IMG/VR virus record: IMGVR_UViG_3300022745_000547
Span: 1-32,927 of that record
Length of the DNA stretch: 32,927 nucleotides
Source of the DNA: a virus
Direction: 5' to 3' (one strand)
Shown: piece by piece, positions 7,872 through 15,773 of the stretch
Position numbering within the stretch: the stretch's first letter is position 1
Layout of the letters: every line of letters begins with the position of its first letter
Translations under genes and position numbers: made by a program
The notes under the pieces: generated by a model
The model's database searches: none
What the model was told of the DNA's origin: nothing
What the model saw: the letters and a program-made list of their open reading frames with translations, nothing else

Positions 7872-8597
7872 ATGCTCACACGTCTCTCACGAATTCTCAT
7901 GAACGAGGCCGATAGCTCGCCGGGCAATGGTGCTCCGGCGGCTGCGGCTGCACCTGCTGCGCCGACCGCGAATACCCCGGCGCCTGCACTCGACCTCGAC
8001 ACACTCGTCGCGCGCCTGTCTGGCGTGGTCGACGAGAAGATCAAGGCGAGCCAGAACGCAACGCACGCGGCGTTGCGTAAGGCCGGTGTGTTCAAGCAGG
8101 AGGCCTCCGAGCCTGCCCCCGCGTCCACTCCGACCGCGCCCGCATCGTCGGGCCTGTCGGCCACGGACGTCGAGGCCATGCTCGAGCGCGAGCGAGTGGT
8201 CGCATCGCGCGCTGCGAAGTTCAATCTGTCCGATGTCCAGACCGGTCGCCTCAAGAAGGCACTGGCGGGCGTCGGCGCTGAATCTTTCGCCAGCGAGGCG
8301 GACGCCTTCTTGGCCGACATGGGACTCGCGAAGGCACCCACCCCTGCGGCACCTGTTGCCGCACCCACCGCGACTACGCCCACGGAAGCTCCGAAGCCTC
8401 CGGCCATGGCACCCGCTGCACCGTCAGGCCACAGCCTACCGACGCAGAACGGGATTGTTGATCTGTTTTCGCTGACTCCGCAGCAGCTGAAGGACATCGG
8501 GCCGACCGGGGTTCGTCAGGCACTGGAGCAGTTCAACACGATCGGCAGCCAGATGGCCGGCATCCCGCAGCGTCCGAAGCCGCCGTCGCAGAGGTAA
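7872..8597 (+). CDS. Capsid scaffolding protein
   Basis: Predicted 241 aa, directly before the major capsid gene. It is Ala/Pro-rich and low-complexity with predicted helices: DTLVARLSGVVDEKIKASQ, VEAMLERERVVASRAAKFN and a C-terminal VRQALEQFNTIGSQMAG. Disordered A/P linkers alternate with helices, as is usual for scaffolds that nucleate procapsids and then leave. No protease motif is visible, so it does not look like a fused protease-scaffold. ATG 7872 was chosen because GAGAAG lies upstream; the in-frame ATG at 7899 lacks a ribosome site. Confidence 0.75.
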   Translation: MLTRLSRILMNEADSSPGNGAPAAAAAPAAPTANTPAPALDLDTLVARLSGVVDEKIKASQNATHAALRKAGVFKQEASEPAPASTPTAPASSGLSATDVEAMLERERVVASRAAKFNLSDVQTGRLKKALAGVGAESFASEADAFLADMGLAKAPTPAAPVAAPTATTPTEAPKPPAMAPAAPSGHSLPTQNGIVDLFSLTPQQLKDIGPTGVRQALEQFNTIGSQMAGIPQRPKPPSQR

Positions 8598-8602
8598 CTC
8601 CA

Positions 8603-9472
8603 ATGGCTGGCGAAACTCAATCAAGCTCTCTTTCCGGCACGATCTACGCGTCGATCATCGACGAAGGCGTCCTCGCGTACCAGTACGACGAGTGCAACAT
8701 CGCTCCGTTCTTCCGCGTGAAGAACATCAGCAACGAGCTGACGGACACCGCGCGTTTCCCGCGCATGGTGAAGTCGGCGAGCGTCCCCGCGGCGCCCGGC
8801 TCGGAAGTCACCGCCATCGCGGGTACGGAGCTCACGACCACGTCGGCGACCGTCCAGGTCTCGCGCGTCGGTCTCGCTCGCGAGCTCACCACGACCGCGT
8901 CTGAGGATTCGCTCGTGGGTCGCGCGCTGTACGTGACTGGCTACGTCATGGACGCGGCCAAGCTCTACGGCGAGTATTACGACACCACGGCGTGTGCGCT
9001 GTTCTCGTCCATCACGGCCCCGGTCGGCCCCTCGGGTCAGGCCCTCAGCATCCCGACGATGGTTGCGGCGGTCGCGTCGCAGCGTGAGAACAAGGCCCGC
9101 GGTCAGCAGGTCATCTCGCTCCACGACAAGCAGCTCAAACAGTTCCAGCAGGCGCAGGTCGCGTCGACGAGCACCGCGTGGTCGGCGTTCTACTCGCCCA
9201 ACGGCGTCGGTGGACAGTTCGGCGGATACTTCATGGGAACCGAGATCTGGGCGTCGGGTCTCAACCCGACCTCGACTGGTGACCGCCTCGGCGCGATCTG
9301 GTCGCTCGATCCCGAGTACGCCGCGTTTGCGTACGTGATCAAGCGCGCGCCGTCGAGCCTGACGGAGACGAACATCCTCAACGACTCGCGTCGCTGGGCA
9401 TCGTTCGCTCGCGTCGGCTTCGGAATCATCGCGAACAACTTCTCGACGAGCATCCGCTCGGTGAACGCCTAG
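8603..9472 (+). CDS. Major capsid protein (HK97-like)
   Basis: Predicted 289 aa. The place after the scaffold and portal, the length and the composition fit an HK97-fold major capsid protein. The N-terminus has an extended arm, then FRVKNISNELTDTARFPR. A TTTSATVQVSRVGLARELTTT region fits the E-loop/P-domain strand, and the helical AKLYGEYYDTTACALFSS fits a spine helix. The C-terminal WASFARVGFGIIANN is typical of coat proteins. A short leader (GAGGTAACTCCA) gives a moderate ribosome site. I infer the function from context and overall character; there is no single diagnostic motif. Confidence 0.82.
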   Translation: MAGETQSSSLSGTIYASIIDEGVLAYQYDECNIAPFFRVKNISNELTDTARFPRMVKSASVPAAPGSEVTAIAGTELTTTSATVQVSRVGLARELTTTASEDSLVGRALYVTGYVMDAAKLYGEYYDTTACALFSSITAPVGPSGQALSIPTMVAAVASQRENKARGQQVISLHDKQLKQFQQAQVASTSTAWSAFYSPNGVGGQFGGYFMGTEIWASGLNPTSTGDRLGAIWSLDPEYAAFAYVIKRAPSSLTETNILNDSRRWASFARVGFGIIANNFSTSIRSVNA

Positions 9473-9506
9473 TCCGTAAGGACCAGGAAGAAAGGAACAC
9501 ACGAAC

Positions 9507-10148
9507 ATGCTTACTCAAGGCGTTCGTTCTCGCGCGGCAGGCCAGGAAGGTCGCGTCTCGAGGCTTCACGGAGAGCGTCGTCTCTCCGTGGTCTCCGGCG
9601 CACTCACCACGGTCGCCGCTGGCACCACCACGGCGGGCCATCTCTTCTCGTTCCGCAACCCGGATACGGCGAAGAAGGTGCTGCTCCGCTATCTCGCGGT
9701 CGACTTCAACCTGACGACCGCATTCACGGGTGCGCAGGCGATGGGCCTCGACGTGATCTCTGCGACCGGCTACACCGCGTCTCACTCTGGCGGAACGGCG
9801 ATCGACGTGGGCTCGACCCTCGCCAACTCGCAGAAGATCCGCACTAACGACGCGACCTCGTGTCTCACCGCTGGATGCGTCCGCATGGGCACGACCGGTG
9901 CGCTCACGGCCGGTACGCACACGCTGCACGCCAACCCGCTCAACCAGACCCAGAAGTGGATGGGCGCGGTCGGTGCGCAGATCTCGGCGACTCTCCTCGA
10001 CGCGCGCGATGACGGCGACGGTGCTGTCCGCTCGGCGTGGGAGTTCGGTCAGGACGAGGGCTTCATCATCCGCAACGTCGTGCTCATGGGCGCGGCGGGC
10101 GTTGGGTCGCTCATCGTCACGCTCGAGTGGGATGAGGTCACGCTCTAA
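9507..10148 (+). CDS. Beta-rich virion protein, family copy 3
   Basis: Predicted 213 aa, following the capsid gene. ATG 9507 is preceded by AAAGGAA. The domain starts at TTTAGHLFSFRNP (about residues 45-57) and ends at TLEWDEVTL, the same landmarks as in the gene at 6073. The region TGALTAGTHTLHANPLN is strand-rich. Being next to the major capsid gene it is a candidate head decoration or stabilisation protein. The N-terminal 30 residues are basic (RSRAAGQEGRVSRLHGERR). It ends in TAATG shared with the next start. Confidence 0.65.
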   Translation: MLTQGVRSRAAGQEGRVSRLHGERRLSVVSGALTTVAAGTTTAGHLFSFRNPDTAKKVLLRYLAVDFNLTTAFTGAQAMGLDVISATGYTASHSGGTAIDVGSTLANSQKIRTNDATSCLTAGCVRMGTTGALTAGTHTLHANPLNQTQKWMGAVGAQISATLLDARDDGDGAVRSAWEFGQDEGFIIRNVVLMGAAGVGSLIVTLEWDEVTL

Positions 10149-10438
10149 TGCCGATGATCAGCAGCCGTAGCGCGAACTCCGTCTACAACACGGTGACCGC
10201 TGCATCGCAGCAGCTCACCGCGATGTCGGCGGGAATGGCGTATCGATTCGTTCCCAGCATCGACACGTGGGTCGCGGTCGGGTCCAGCCCGACGGCATCG
10301 GCGGCAGCCGGATCGCACTTTGTCGGTGCGGGTCGCGAACTGCTGATCATCTGCACGGTCGATCTGGACAAGGTCGCGGTGCTCCGCGTCGGCGCTTCCG
10401 ACGGTGTTTGCACCCTGTCCCCGTTGCACGGCGTCTGA
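10148..10438 (+). CDS. Small beta-rich virion protein
   Basis: Predicted 96 aa, starting in the TAATG of the previous gene, so probably translationally coupled. The composition is strand-rich and weakly charged (MAYRFVPSIDTWVAVGSSP, ELLIICTVDLDKVAVLRVG). Short proteins of this type with a 'trimmed' beta-sandwich appear near capsid genes in many phages as minor head or fibre proteins. Exact role unknown. It ends just before a strong hairpin and the tRNA. Confidence 0.6.
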   Translation: MPMISSRSANSVYNTVTAASQQLTAMSAGMAYRFVPSIDTWVAVGSSPTASAAAGSHFVGAGRELLIICTVDLDKVAVLRVGASDGVCTLSPLHGV

Positions 10439-10443
10439 CTCGA

Positions 10444-10459
10444 CCGCGCTACGGCGCGG
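10444..10459 (+). other. Very stable UACG-loop hairpin
   Basis: CCGCGC-TACG-GCGCGG, a perfect 6-bp GC stem closed by a UNCG-type tetraloop, starting 6 bases after a stop codon and ending 15 bases before the tRNA. There is no U-tract, so it is not a standard terminator. It may block 3' decay, pause RNA polymerase, or mark tRNA processing. Confidence 0.5.
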
Positions 10460-10474
10460 CGGGCCAGCCCCTAT

Positions 10475-10547
10475 TGCGGAGTGGAGCAGTGGTAGCTCGC
10501 GTGGCTCATAACCACGAGGTCGCAGGTTCGATCCCTGCCTCACGCAA
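10475..10547 (+). tRNA. tRNA with CAT anticodon (Met or Ile2 type)
   Basis: The D stem GAGC/GCTC encloses AGTGGTA. The anticodon stem CGTGG/CCACG encloses CTCATAA (anticodon CAT, 10507-10509). A 5-base variable loop is followed by T stem GCAGG/CCTGC with loop TTCGATC. The acceptor 5' strand TGCGGAG pairs with 3' CTC-A-CGCA only if one A (10542) is bulged. The stem lacks the three G:C pairs of initiators, so it is elongator Met, or an Ile2 tRNA read through lysidine. CCA is not encoded; the next start codon (10550) begins 2 bases after the discriminator. Confidence 0.88.
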
Positions 10548-10549
10548 CG

Positions 10550-11164
10550 ATGAGTAATCAATCTCCGTTCGTCGTCGAAAACCTGACCCCCAAGAACTCG
10601 ACGGGGGCGCCGACGGCCACCTACGAGCTCACCAAGGCGTCGGTCTCGCCGACCCGCGTCGTGGGACGCGACTCGCGCGGATTCCCCATCGAGGAGACGG
10701 TCCCGACGACGTACTGGCGTCCGTTCCTCATGCTCGACGGCGGTATCAACAAGGTGCCGCTCCGCACCGGATCGGTGTTCTCGATGCAGGCCGAAGCGAC
10801 TGCCTATGAGACCGAAACGGTAACCGAGCTCGTGAGCCTGGGCTGTATCCCCGCGTGGCTGTGCCCGTACTCGACCAAGTACGCGCACATCACGGGCGGC
10901 CCGTTCGTCCCCGGTGGCCAGGACTGCGGCGGCAAGCCCGAGGGTTGCGAGCACATCATGGCGCTGTCCGAGGCTCGCAAGGCGCGCGTCAGGGAGGTCT
11001 ACGACGCCGAGGCCGAGCTGATGGCGAACAAGGAAGCCGAGCGATACACCAAGATGACCAACAGCATCGTGGAGGGCGTCGGCGCGGCCATCGCTCGCCA
11101 CGCGGTCGGCGGCCAGCCCGGCGGCAACCGTAAGCAGGCGCTCCGCGACGGCAAGGAAGACTAG
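10550..11164 (+). CDS. Cys-containing head-tail region protein
   Basis: Predicted 204 aa. ATG 10550 abuts the tRNA 3' end, leaving no room for a normal ribosome site. The first 75 residues are strand-rich. The middle holds SLGCIPAWLC, then H, then QDCGGKPEGCEH (about residues 97-135), which could bind zinc through four Cys. The C-terminal third is a long charged helix (EARKARVREVYDAEAELMA) with a basic end. It lies between capsid and connector genes, so a head-tail interface or assembly role is likely. No named family recognised. Confidence 0.6.
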   Translation: MSNQSPFVVENLTPKNSTGAPTATYELTKASVSPTRVVGRDSRGFPIEETVPTTYWRPFLMLDGGINKVPLRTGSVFSMQAEATAYETETVTELVSLGCIPAWLCPYSTKYAHITGGPFVPGGQDCGGKPEGCEHIMALSEARKARVREVYDAEAELMANKEAERYTKMTNSIVEGVGAAIARHAVGGQPGGNRKQALRDGKED

Positions 11165-11165
11165 C

Positions 11166-11723
11166 GTGGCCGACCTCGACACGAGGGACGCGATCGAAGC
11201 CGACATGGCCGCCCACGAGCGGCGCTTTGCCGGCGAGGTTCACGCGTCCCGGAACGAGGCGCTGGCGGCTGAGGCGTTGCGCGAGCTCGACAAGCAGCGC
11301 GCGATCGAGAAGCCGGTCGCGCCCGTCGAGCAGCCACCGCCGCCCGAGTTCGTCTCGTACAAGCGCGAGTTGAACGGGCACTCGTACGTCGTCGACAAGG
11401 CGCCCGACGTCACGCCGATGTATCGGACCGCCACGGACTTCGAGCGCAACGTGCTTGCCCACGCGATGCCTCGCGTCCAACTGCTGCTGTCCAAGCAGGA
11501 CTCCGGCCCGTTCGGAACGCCATCGTGGCGGACCAAGGCGCTCGCCGCGTTCTACTTCAAGATCAAGAGCCACGAGGCGGCGACGTCGAATCGACCCGAC
11601 GAGGCTGACCTGTACGAGCGGATCTATCAGCAGGACCTATACGAACTGCTCGAGTCCAGCAATCAGCCGTTTGGTGATTGGCGCAAGGATGCGCCCGAGC
11701 CGATCCGCGTGGTGGTGCCATGA
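11166..11723 (+). CDS. Hypothetical connector-region protein
   Basis: Predicted 185 aa from GTG 11166, one base after the previous stop. The N-terminal 55 residues form a charged helix likely to be a coiled coil (EADMAAHERRFAGEV, ALAAEALRELDKQRAIEK). A Pro-rich hinge (VEQPPPPEFV) and a mixed domain with FERNVLAHAMPRVQLLLSK and a Tyr/Glu-rich helix near the end follow. No family recognised. It overlaps the next gene by ATGA. The position suggests a neck or head-completion protein. Confidence 0.6.
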   Translation: MADLDTRDAIEADMAAHERRFAGEVHASRNEALAAEALRELDKQRAIEKPVAPVEQPPPPEFVSYKRELNGHSYVVDKAPDVTPMYRTATDFERNVLAHAMPRVQLLLSKQDSGPFGTPSWRTKALAAFYFKIKSHEAATSNRPDEADLYERIYQQDLYELLESSNQPFGDWRKDAPEPIRVVVP

Positions 11724-12649
11724 GAACCACCGCATCCATCGTCTACGGCGTCACCTCGCAGACGCTCGAGTATCTCGTCCGCGCCGGTCGGCCCACGTCG
11801 GCCACGTTCGAGGTCTTTAACGACTTCGACTCCGACGACGTTACCGCCGAGTTCTCCGGCACGGCAACGGTCGAGAGCGTCACGCAGACGTTGACCTCCG
11901 CGTCGGGCCCGTCTCAGTCCAACCCAAACAAGATCTACGTCACCTCCACGGGCATCTCCACGTCGCGCAAGTACCTCATCAGTGAGGGCTCGCGACAGGA
12001 GTGGATCTCGCCCGTCGAGGTCGGCACGGGCTACGTCATCGCGCGGCACCCGCTCAAGAATGACTACACGACCGCGGCAACGTTCGTAGGCACGACGATC
12101 ACCGCGTCGGTCAGCAACACGTGGGCTGCCGATGCCAGCAACATCAACAGCCAGGCGGACCAGAACCCCGGCTATCGGGTGCGCTGGGAAATCGTGGTCG
12201 GCAGCGCCACGCTCGTCGAGTATTCCTATTTCGATCTCGTCCGCTCCGCCGTCACCAACGGCGTCGATATCGACGACATCGACGCGCGCGCGCCCGGTCT
12301 GCTGGACTCGCTGCCTCCGCAGTACGCGGTAGAGCAGGGGCGTCCGCTCGTGGATGCGGCTTGGCGCATGGTCCAGGCCCGGCTCGCGGCACTCAAGATC
12401 GACACGGACGCACTCCGCGACGCGCAGATCACCGACGAGTTAACTATCCTCGCGGCGCTGAATATCTTGGCCGTCGGCGGCTGGCGCCCAGGTGGCTACG
12501 ACTCGCTGGCGTTGTACATCGAGGTCACGCAGGGGAACTTCAATCGGTTCCTGGAGCAGCACTTCGCCGCAGCTTCACCGCATCGCATGGACACCGGGAC
12601 GAGCGGATCAGCCGAGCCGCGTATCGCCCTGCCAGCGTGGAGCAAGTAA
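11720..12649 (+). CDS. Head-tail connector with beta N-domain
   Basis: Predicted 309 aa from ATG 11720 (ATGA overlap; an in-frame ATG upstream at 11678 is within the previous gene). Residues 1-150 are beta-rich (FNDFDSDDVTAEFSGTATV, KIYVTSTGIS). Residues 185-260 are helical: DIDARAPGLLDSLPPQYAVE, GRPLVDAAWRMVQARLAALK, then DELTILAALNILAVGG. This resembles the helical bundle of HK97-gp6/SPP1-gp15-type connectors, carrying an extra N-terminal beta domain. Role inferred: the neck ring joining portal and tail. Confidence 0.6.
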   Translation: MRTTASIVYGVTSQTLEYLVRAGRPTSATFEVFNDFDSDDVTAEFSGTATVESVTQTLTSASGPSQSNPNKIYVTSTGISTSRKYLISEGSRQEWISPVEVGTGYVIARHPLKNDYTTAATFVGTTITASVSNTWAADASNINSQADQNPGYRVRWEIVVGSATLVEYSYFDLVRSAVTNGVDIDDIDARAPGLLDSLPPQYAVEQGRPLVDAAWRMVQARLAALKIDTDALRDAQITDELTILAALNILAVGGWRPGGYDSLALYIEVTQGNFNRFLEQHFAAASPHRMDTGTSGSAEPRIALPAWSK

Positions 12650-13435
12650 GTGGCCCTCGCCACCGCCGAAGCAATCCGCGACCGTGTGTACTCGCTGATC
12701 GAGTCCCTCACACCGACGTCGCTCACGGCCGACCGATTCAAGCGCCACCGCAACGAGCTCGGCGCGGACTTCGACGCGTGGGCCGAGAAGAACGCGTCGG
12801 GTTCATTCCGCCGCTTTCAGGTTCGTGAGACGGGCGACGACGAGATGCCGCTGGTCAGCGACACGCTAATCGAGCGCGTCCGTATGCGCCTGTCCATCCG
12901 CATCGCGTACCCAGCAACGCATCGCTACGGCGCGGCGAATGCGATGGACCGCGACGACATCATCAATCAGGACTGGAAGCTCATCAACGAGTCCGTCGGT
13001 ATCTACGGCCGCGCGAACTTCGCATCTGCCTGCGACTGCACCCCGCTGGGCGCGGTGAAGTCTCGCGAGGCTGGCGGACCCGTTGACTATCTCGTCGTCT
13101 ACGCGGACTACGAGTATCAGCGCGCCGCATCCAGCTCCTACAGCGGCACTCCGGGCGTCATCCCTCCGATCTCGCCGAGCAACACAGGCGCGTACGGAAC
13201 GATCGTCACGTACACGGCAACCGGCTCCGAGGGGACATCGTTCACGGTCTCGCTGCCCGTCGCGATGAGCAACTCGAACTACGTGGTGATCTGGTCGCCG
13301 CAGAATATCTCCAACTTCCCGATCGTGAACCTGCCGACCGCAGGCAGAACCACGACGCAATTCCCGGTCTACACCGCGGCGCAGATGAGTGCAGGAGAGC
13401 AGCTCGTATTCGTCGTCTATCAGGTCGCCCCATGA
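12650..13435 (+). CDS. Tail terminator-like protein with beta tail domain
   Basis: Predicted 261 aa from GTG 12650, directly after the previous TAA. Residues 1-160 look like a tail-terminator or neck protein: an N-terminal helix (AIRDRVYSLIESLTP), strands, and a final strand pair (YLVVYADYEYQ). After a Pro/Ser linker (GVIPPISPSN) a separate beta domain of about 80 residues follows (TGSEGTSFTVSLPVAMSNSN ... RTTTQFPVYTAA), a module often seen on phage tail proteins and fibres. The fusion would place a surface domain on the tail or neck. Ends with an ATGA-type overlap into the next gene. Confidence 0.6.
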   Translation: MALATAEAIRDRVYSLIESLTPTSLTADRFKRHRNELGADFDAWAEKNASGSFRRFQVRETGDDEMPLVSDTLIERVRMRLSIRIAYPATHRYGAANAMDRDDIINQDWKLINESVGIYGRANFASACDCTPLGAVKSREAGGPVDYLVVYADYEYQRAASSSYSGTPGVIPPISPSNTGAYGTIVTYTATGSEGTSFTVSLPVAMSNSNYVVIWSPQNISNFPIVNLPTAGRTTTQFPVYTAAQMSAGEQLVFVVYQVAP

Positions 13436-15396
13436 TGAAACGAATCCTCGCCATCTCGCTCGTCTCGTTCGCCGTGCTGCTCGCTGCCCTGGCCAGCGCG
13501 CAGAGCCCGGGTATCGCGTTCAACAAGGACGGGACGCTGCTCGGTACCGGCTCGAGCGGGTCGGCGCTGGGCGTCAACACGTCGACGATCCAAAAGCGAA
13601 TCACCCCGGGCTGCGCGAGCGGCAGCGCGATCCGCACCGTCGGATCTGACGGCAGCGTCGTCTGCGAGACGGTCGGTTCCGGCGACATCACGGGCGTCAC
13701 CGTGACATCGCCCGCGTGCTCGGCGGGTTCGTTCATGACGACTCTCACGGGCGGCGCTTCCAGTGGCGACGCGCCGGTCGGGGGAACGTGCGCGTGGTCC
13801 GGTCTCCTGTTCTCCATCGGTCAAGAGGGCGTCTTTCCCACCAACACATCGGGAAGCAAGATCGACAACTGGTCACCGACGGACCTCGCGACCAAGCCCG
13901 TGCTCCAGGTCCAGGCCGGAGACGACCACGGCACGTTGATCACCGGAATCGATGCGATCGGTAGCGGGCTCGCCGTCGGCACCACGCGCATCGTCTGCAA
14001 CACGAACGCGCCGCAAGATGACGGCGTTATCGCGTTCTCTGCCGAGGGCTCCACCTCGGCGCCGAACAACCGAATCTGGACGCCCGGATATGGGCGCAAC
14101 TCCGCGCAGACGGCGGTCGATCGAAAACTGATCGGCCCGTCCGAGTGCGCAACGCTCGTCTATATCCAGCCCGACCAGTCCGACCCGACCGTCAATCGAT
14201 GGGTATTCGCGGACAGCAACGGGCGACAGGGCGCGACGCAGATCGCACAGCTCGGAATCTTCCCGGCGTCCTATCCAGCAGCCATCAGCGGCACGGTAAA
14301 CAACTGGGATCCTGACGATGCCTGCGCCGGAGTCGCGGGGCCGCTGAATACCTCGACGTGCGAGGCCGGACTGAACATCGCGTCGGCGTCGCGCTCGCTC
14401 ATCATGATCAGCACGACGAGCTCCACGGCCGTCACGATCACCGGGCTCAAGTACAACAACAGCCAGTACGCCGACGGAAACGGGCCAGTGAAGATCCTGG
14501 TCAACATGGGACCCGGCAACGTGACGCTTGCAACCACGACGGGCTCGCTGGCCAACAACCAGTTTCAGATCGGATCCGGCGCCAACACCTACGATATCGT
14601 GCTGCCGCCCAACGGCTCTGCGATCTTTTGGCACCAGCGAGACACCGGAGGTTGGATCCCGATTGGCCACCAGGACTCTGTGTTTGACCGGAGCGCCACC
14701 TTTCGTCAGGGCCTCACTGCCGTCGCCGGATCGTCGAGCTACGCGATCGACTCGACCATCTCCACGACGGGGAGAACCGCCGGAGCGTACCTGGCCCACC
14801 TGCTCGACTCAGGATCCACGAACACCACTGGAGGCGCGATCACCAACACGGGACTTGCGTCGGTGATGGGCGCGACCAGATCCGCCGGAGCATCGAGCGT
14901 GACCAACATCGCCGGAATCTTTCAGGCCTCCGGCGGGCAGACGAACTACGCGTGGCAATCCGTCGGCGACGAGTATCACGGCCTGGGCAGTCAATCGAGC
15001 TTCGTCTTTGTGAACACGCTCGACGCGGACTTCGCGGCAGCGGCAGAAGTGGAAACCACATTCTCCGTCGGCGGCGGCGCATTCACGAGCACGACGCGTA
15101 AGCAGATCGCAAAGCAGTCCACCGCGCCGACGGTGAATCACGGCACGCTCGCGGCGGACTCTGGAAACTTCGTCGGCGAGATCACCGGTATCGGCGCATT
15201 CACGTCGGTGACGCTGACGTTTGGCGCGTCGGGCTACGGCACGTCGAGCCACTGCATCGCGCAGGCGGAAGGCGCGACGGCATTCGCCATCACGGTCTCG
15301 ACGGTGAGCAAGACCGCGCCTGTGTTCTCTTGCTTCGACATGGCCGGCACCGCCGCCAACTGTCCCGATTTCAACTACCAATGCTGGGGGCACTGA
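13432..15396 (+). CDS. Signal-peptide fibre/adhesin-like protein
   Basis: Predicted 654 aa. The N-terminus is a clear Sec signal: MMKR, a hydrophobic core (ILAISLVSFAVLLAALA), and a cleavage site ASA|QS near residue 23. The mature part is Ser/Thr/Gly/Asn-rich and beta-like. It has a motif also common in bacterial surface proteins and tail fibres (GCASGSAIRTVGSDGSVVCE, about residues 60-80), a middle DTGGWIPIGHQD and a C-terminal Cys pair. A Sec signal is odd for a cytoplasmically assembled virion part. It may be secreted or surface-located during infection, or be a captured host adhesin. It sits between tail-terminator and tail-tube genes. Confidence 0.75.
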   Translation: MMKRILAISLVSFAVLLAALASAQSPGIAFNKDGTLLGTGSSGSALGVNTSTIQKRITPGCASGSAIRTVGSDGSVVCETVGSGDITGVTVTSPACSAGSFMTTLTGGASSGDAPVGGTCAWSGLLFSIGQEGVFPTNTSGSKIDNWSPTDLATKPVLQVQAGDDHGTLITGIDAIGSGLAVGTTRIVCNTNAPQDDGVIAFSAEGSTSAPNNRIWTPGYGRNSAQTAVDRKLIGPSECATLVYIQPDQSDPTVNRWVFADSNGRQGATQIAQLGIFPASYPAAISGTVNNWDPDDACAGVAGPLNTSTCEAGLNIASASRSLIMISTTSSTAVTITGLKYNNSQYADGNGPVKILVNMGPGNVTLATTTGSLANNQFQIGSGANTYDIVLPPNGSAIFWHQRDTGGWIPIGHQDSVFDRSATFRQGLTAVAGSSSYAIDSTISTTGRTAGAYLAHLLDSGSTNTTGGAITNTGLASVMGATRSAGASSVTNIAGIFQASGGQTNYAWQSVGDEYHGLGSQSSFVFVNTLDADFAAAAEVETTFSVGGGAFTSTTRKQIAKQSTAPTVNHGTLAADSGNFVGEITGIGAFTSVTLTFGASGYGTSSHCIAQAEGATAFAITVSTVSKTAPVFSCFDMAGTAANCPDFNYQCWGH

Positions 15397-15399
15397 GTC

Positions 15400-15756
15400 A
15401 TGGCGATTGATCTGAACGATCCGAACGTGCGCAGCGGAGCCACCATCGGCGGTGCTGCGGTCGTCGCTGCGCTCGTCTCCGGGCTCATGGCGCCGAGCTC
15501 GTCGACGACGACAACAGACACGATCGCGCCGACGTCGACGAGCGAGCAGTCCGTGCCCCCACGCGAGTGCAAGGCCAAGGAAGGCACGTACGCCAGCGAG
15601 GCCGACATCGACACGACTGGATGCGCGCGGATATTCCGCGCCGAGCGTCCGGCGTCGCTCCTCGAGTGTGGCGACGATCGATCGAGTCTCATCGTCCATC
15701 ATCAGCCTAGTGATGCATTGCTGATCATCGACTGCGCACTCGCGGTGCCGAACTAA
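15400..15756 (+). CDS. Membrane-anchored small Cys protein
   Basis: Predicted 118 aa, starting 3 bases after the signal-peptide gene. Residues 13-31 form one hydrophobic segment (GATIGGAAVVAALVSGLM). A Ser/Thr/Pro-rich spacer (SSSTTTTDTIAPTSTSEQS) and a small domain with four Cys (57, 75, 90, 112), suitable for two disulfides outside the cytoplasm, follow. No family recognised. It forms an exported pair with the preceding gene. An immunity or envelope-modifying role is possible but unproven. Confidence 0.65.
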   Translation: MAIDLNDPNVRSGATIGGAAVVAALVSGLMAPSSSTTTTDTIAPTSTSEQSVPPRECKAKEGTYASEADIDTTGCARIFRAERPASLLECGDDRSSLIVHHQPSDALLIIDCALAVPN

Positions 15757-15757
15757 A

Positions 15758-15773
15758 CCTAACCGTCTCACGC
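15758..15773 (+). promoter_or_regulatory. Conserved late element before tail tube
   Basis: CCTAACCGTCTCACGC, 43 bases before ATG 15801. A hairpin, GTCGCC-GACCGT-GGCGAC (15783-15800), ends on the base before the ATG. No Shine-Dalgarno. Confidence 0.55.

Noticed and set aside
10145-11206. Minus-strand open frame of 353 codons
   Set aside because: Antisense to three clear genes and the tRNA. It contains the GSNLRPRGYEPRELPLLH peptide, a well-known artefact of reading a tRNA backwards.
13873-14799. Minus-strand frame opposite the signal-peptide gene
   Set aside because: Basic, low-complexity antisense reading typical of GC-rich genes; no ribosome site or motif.
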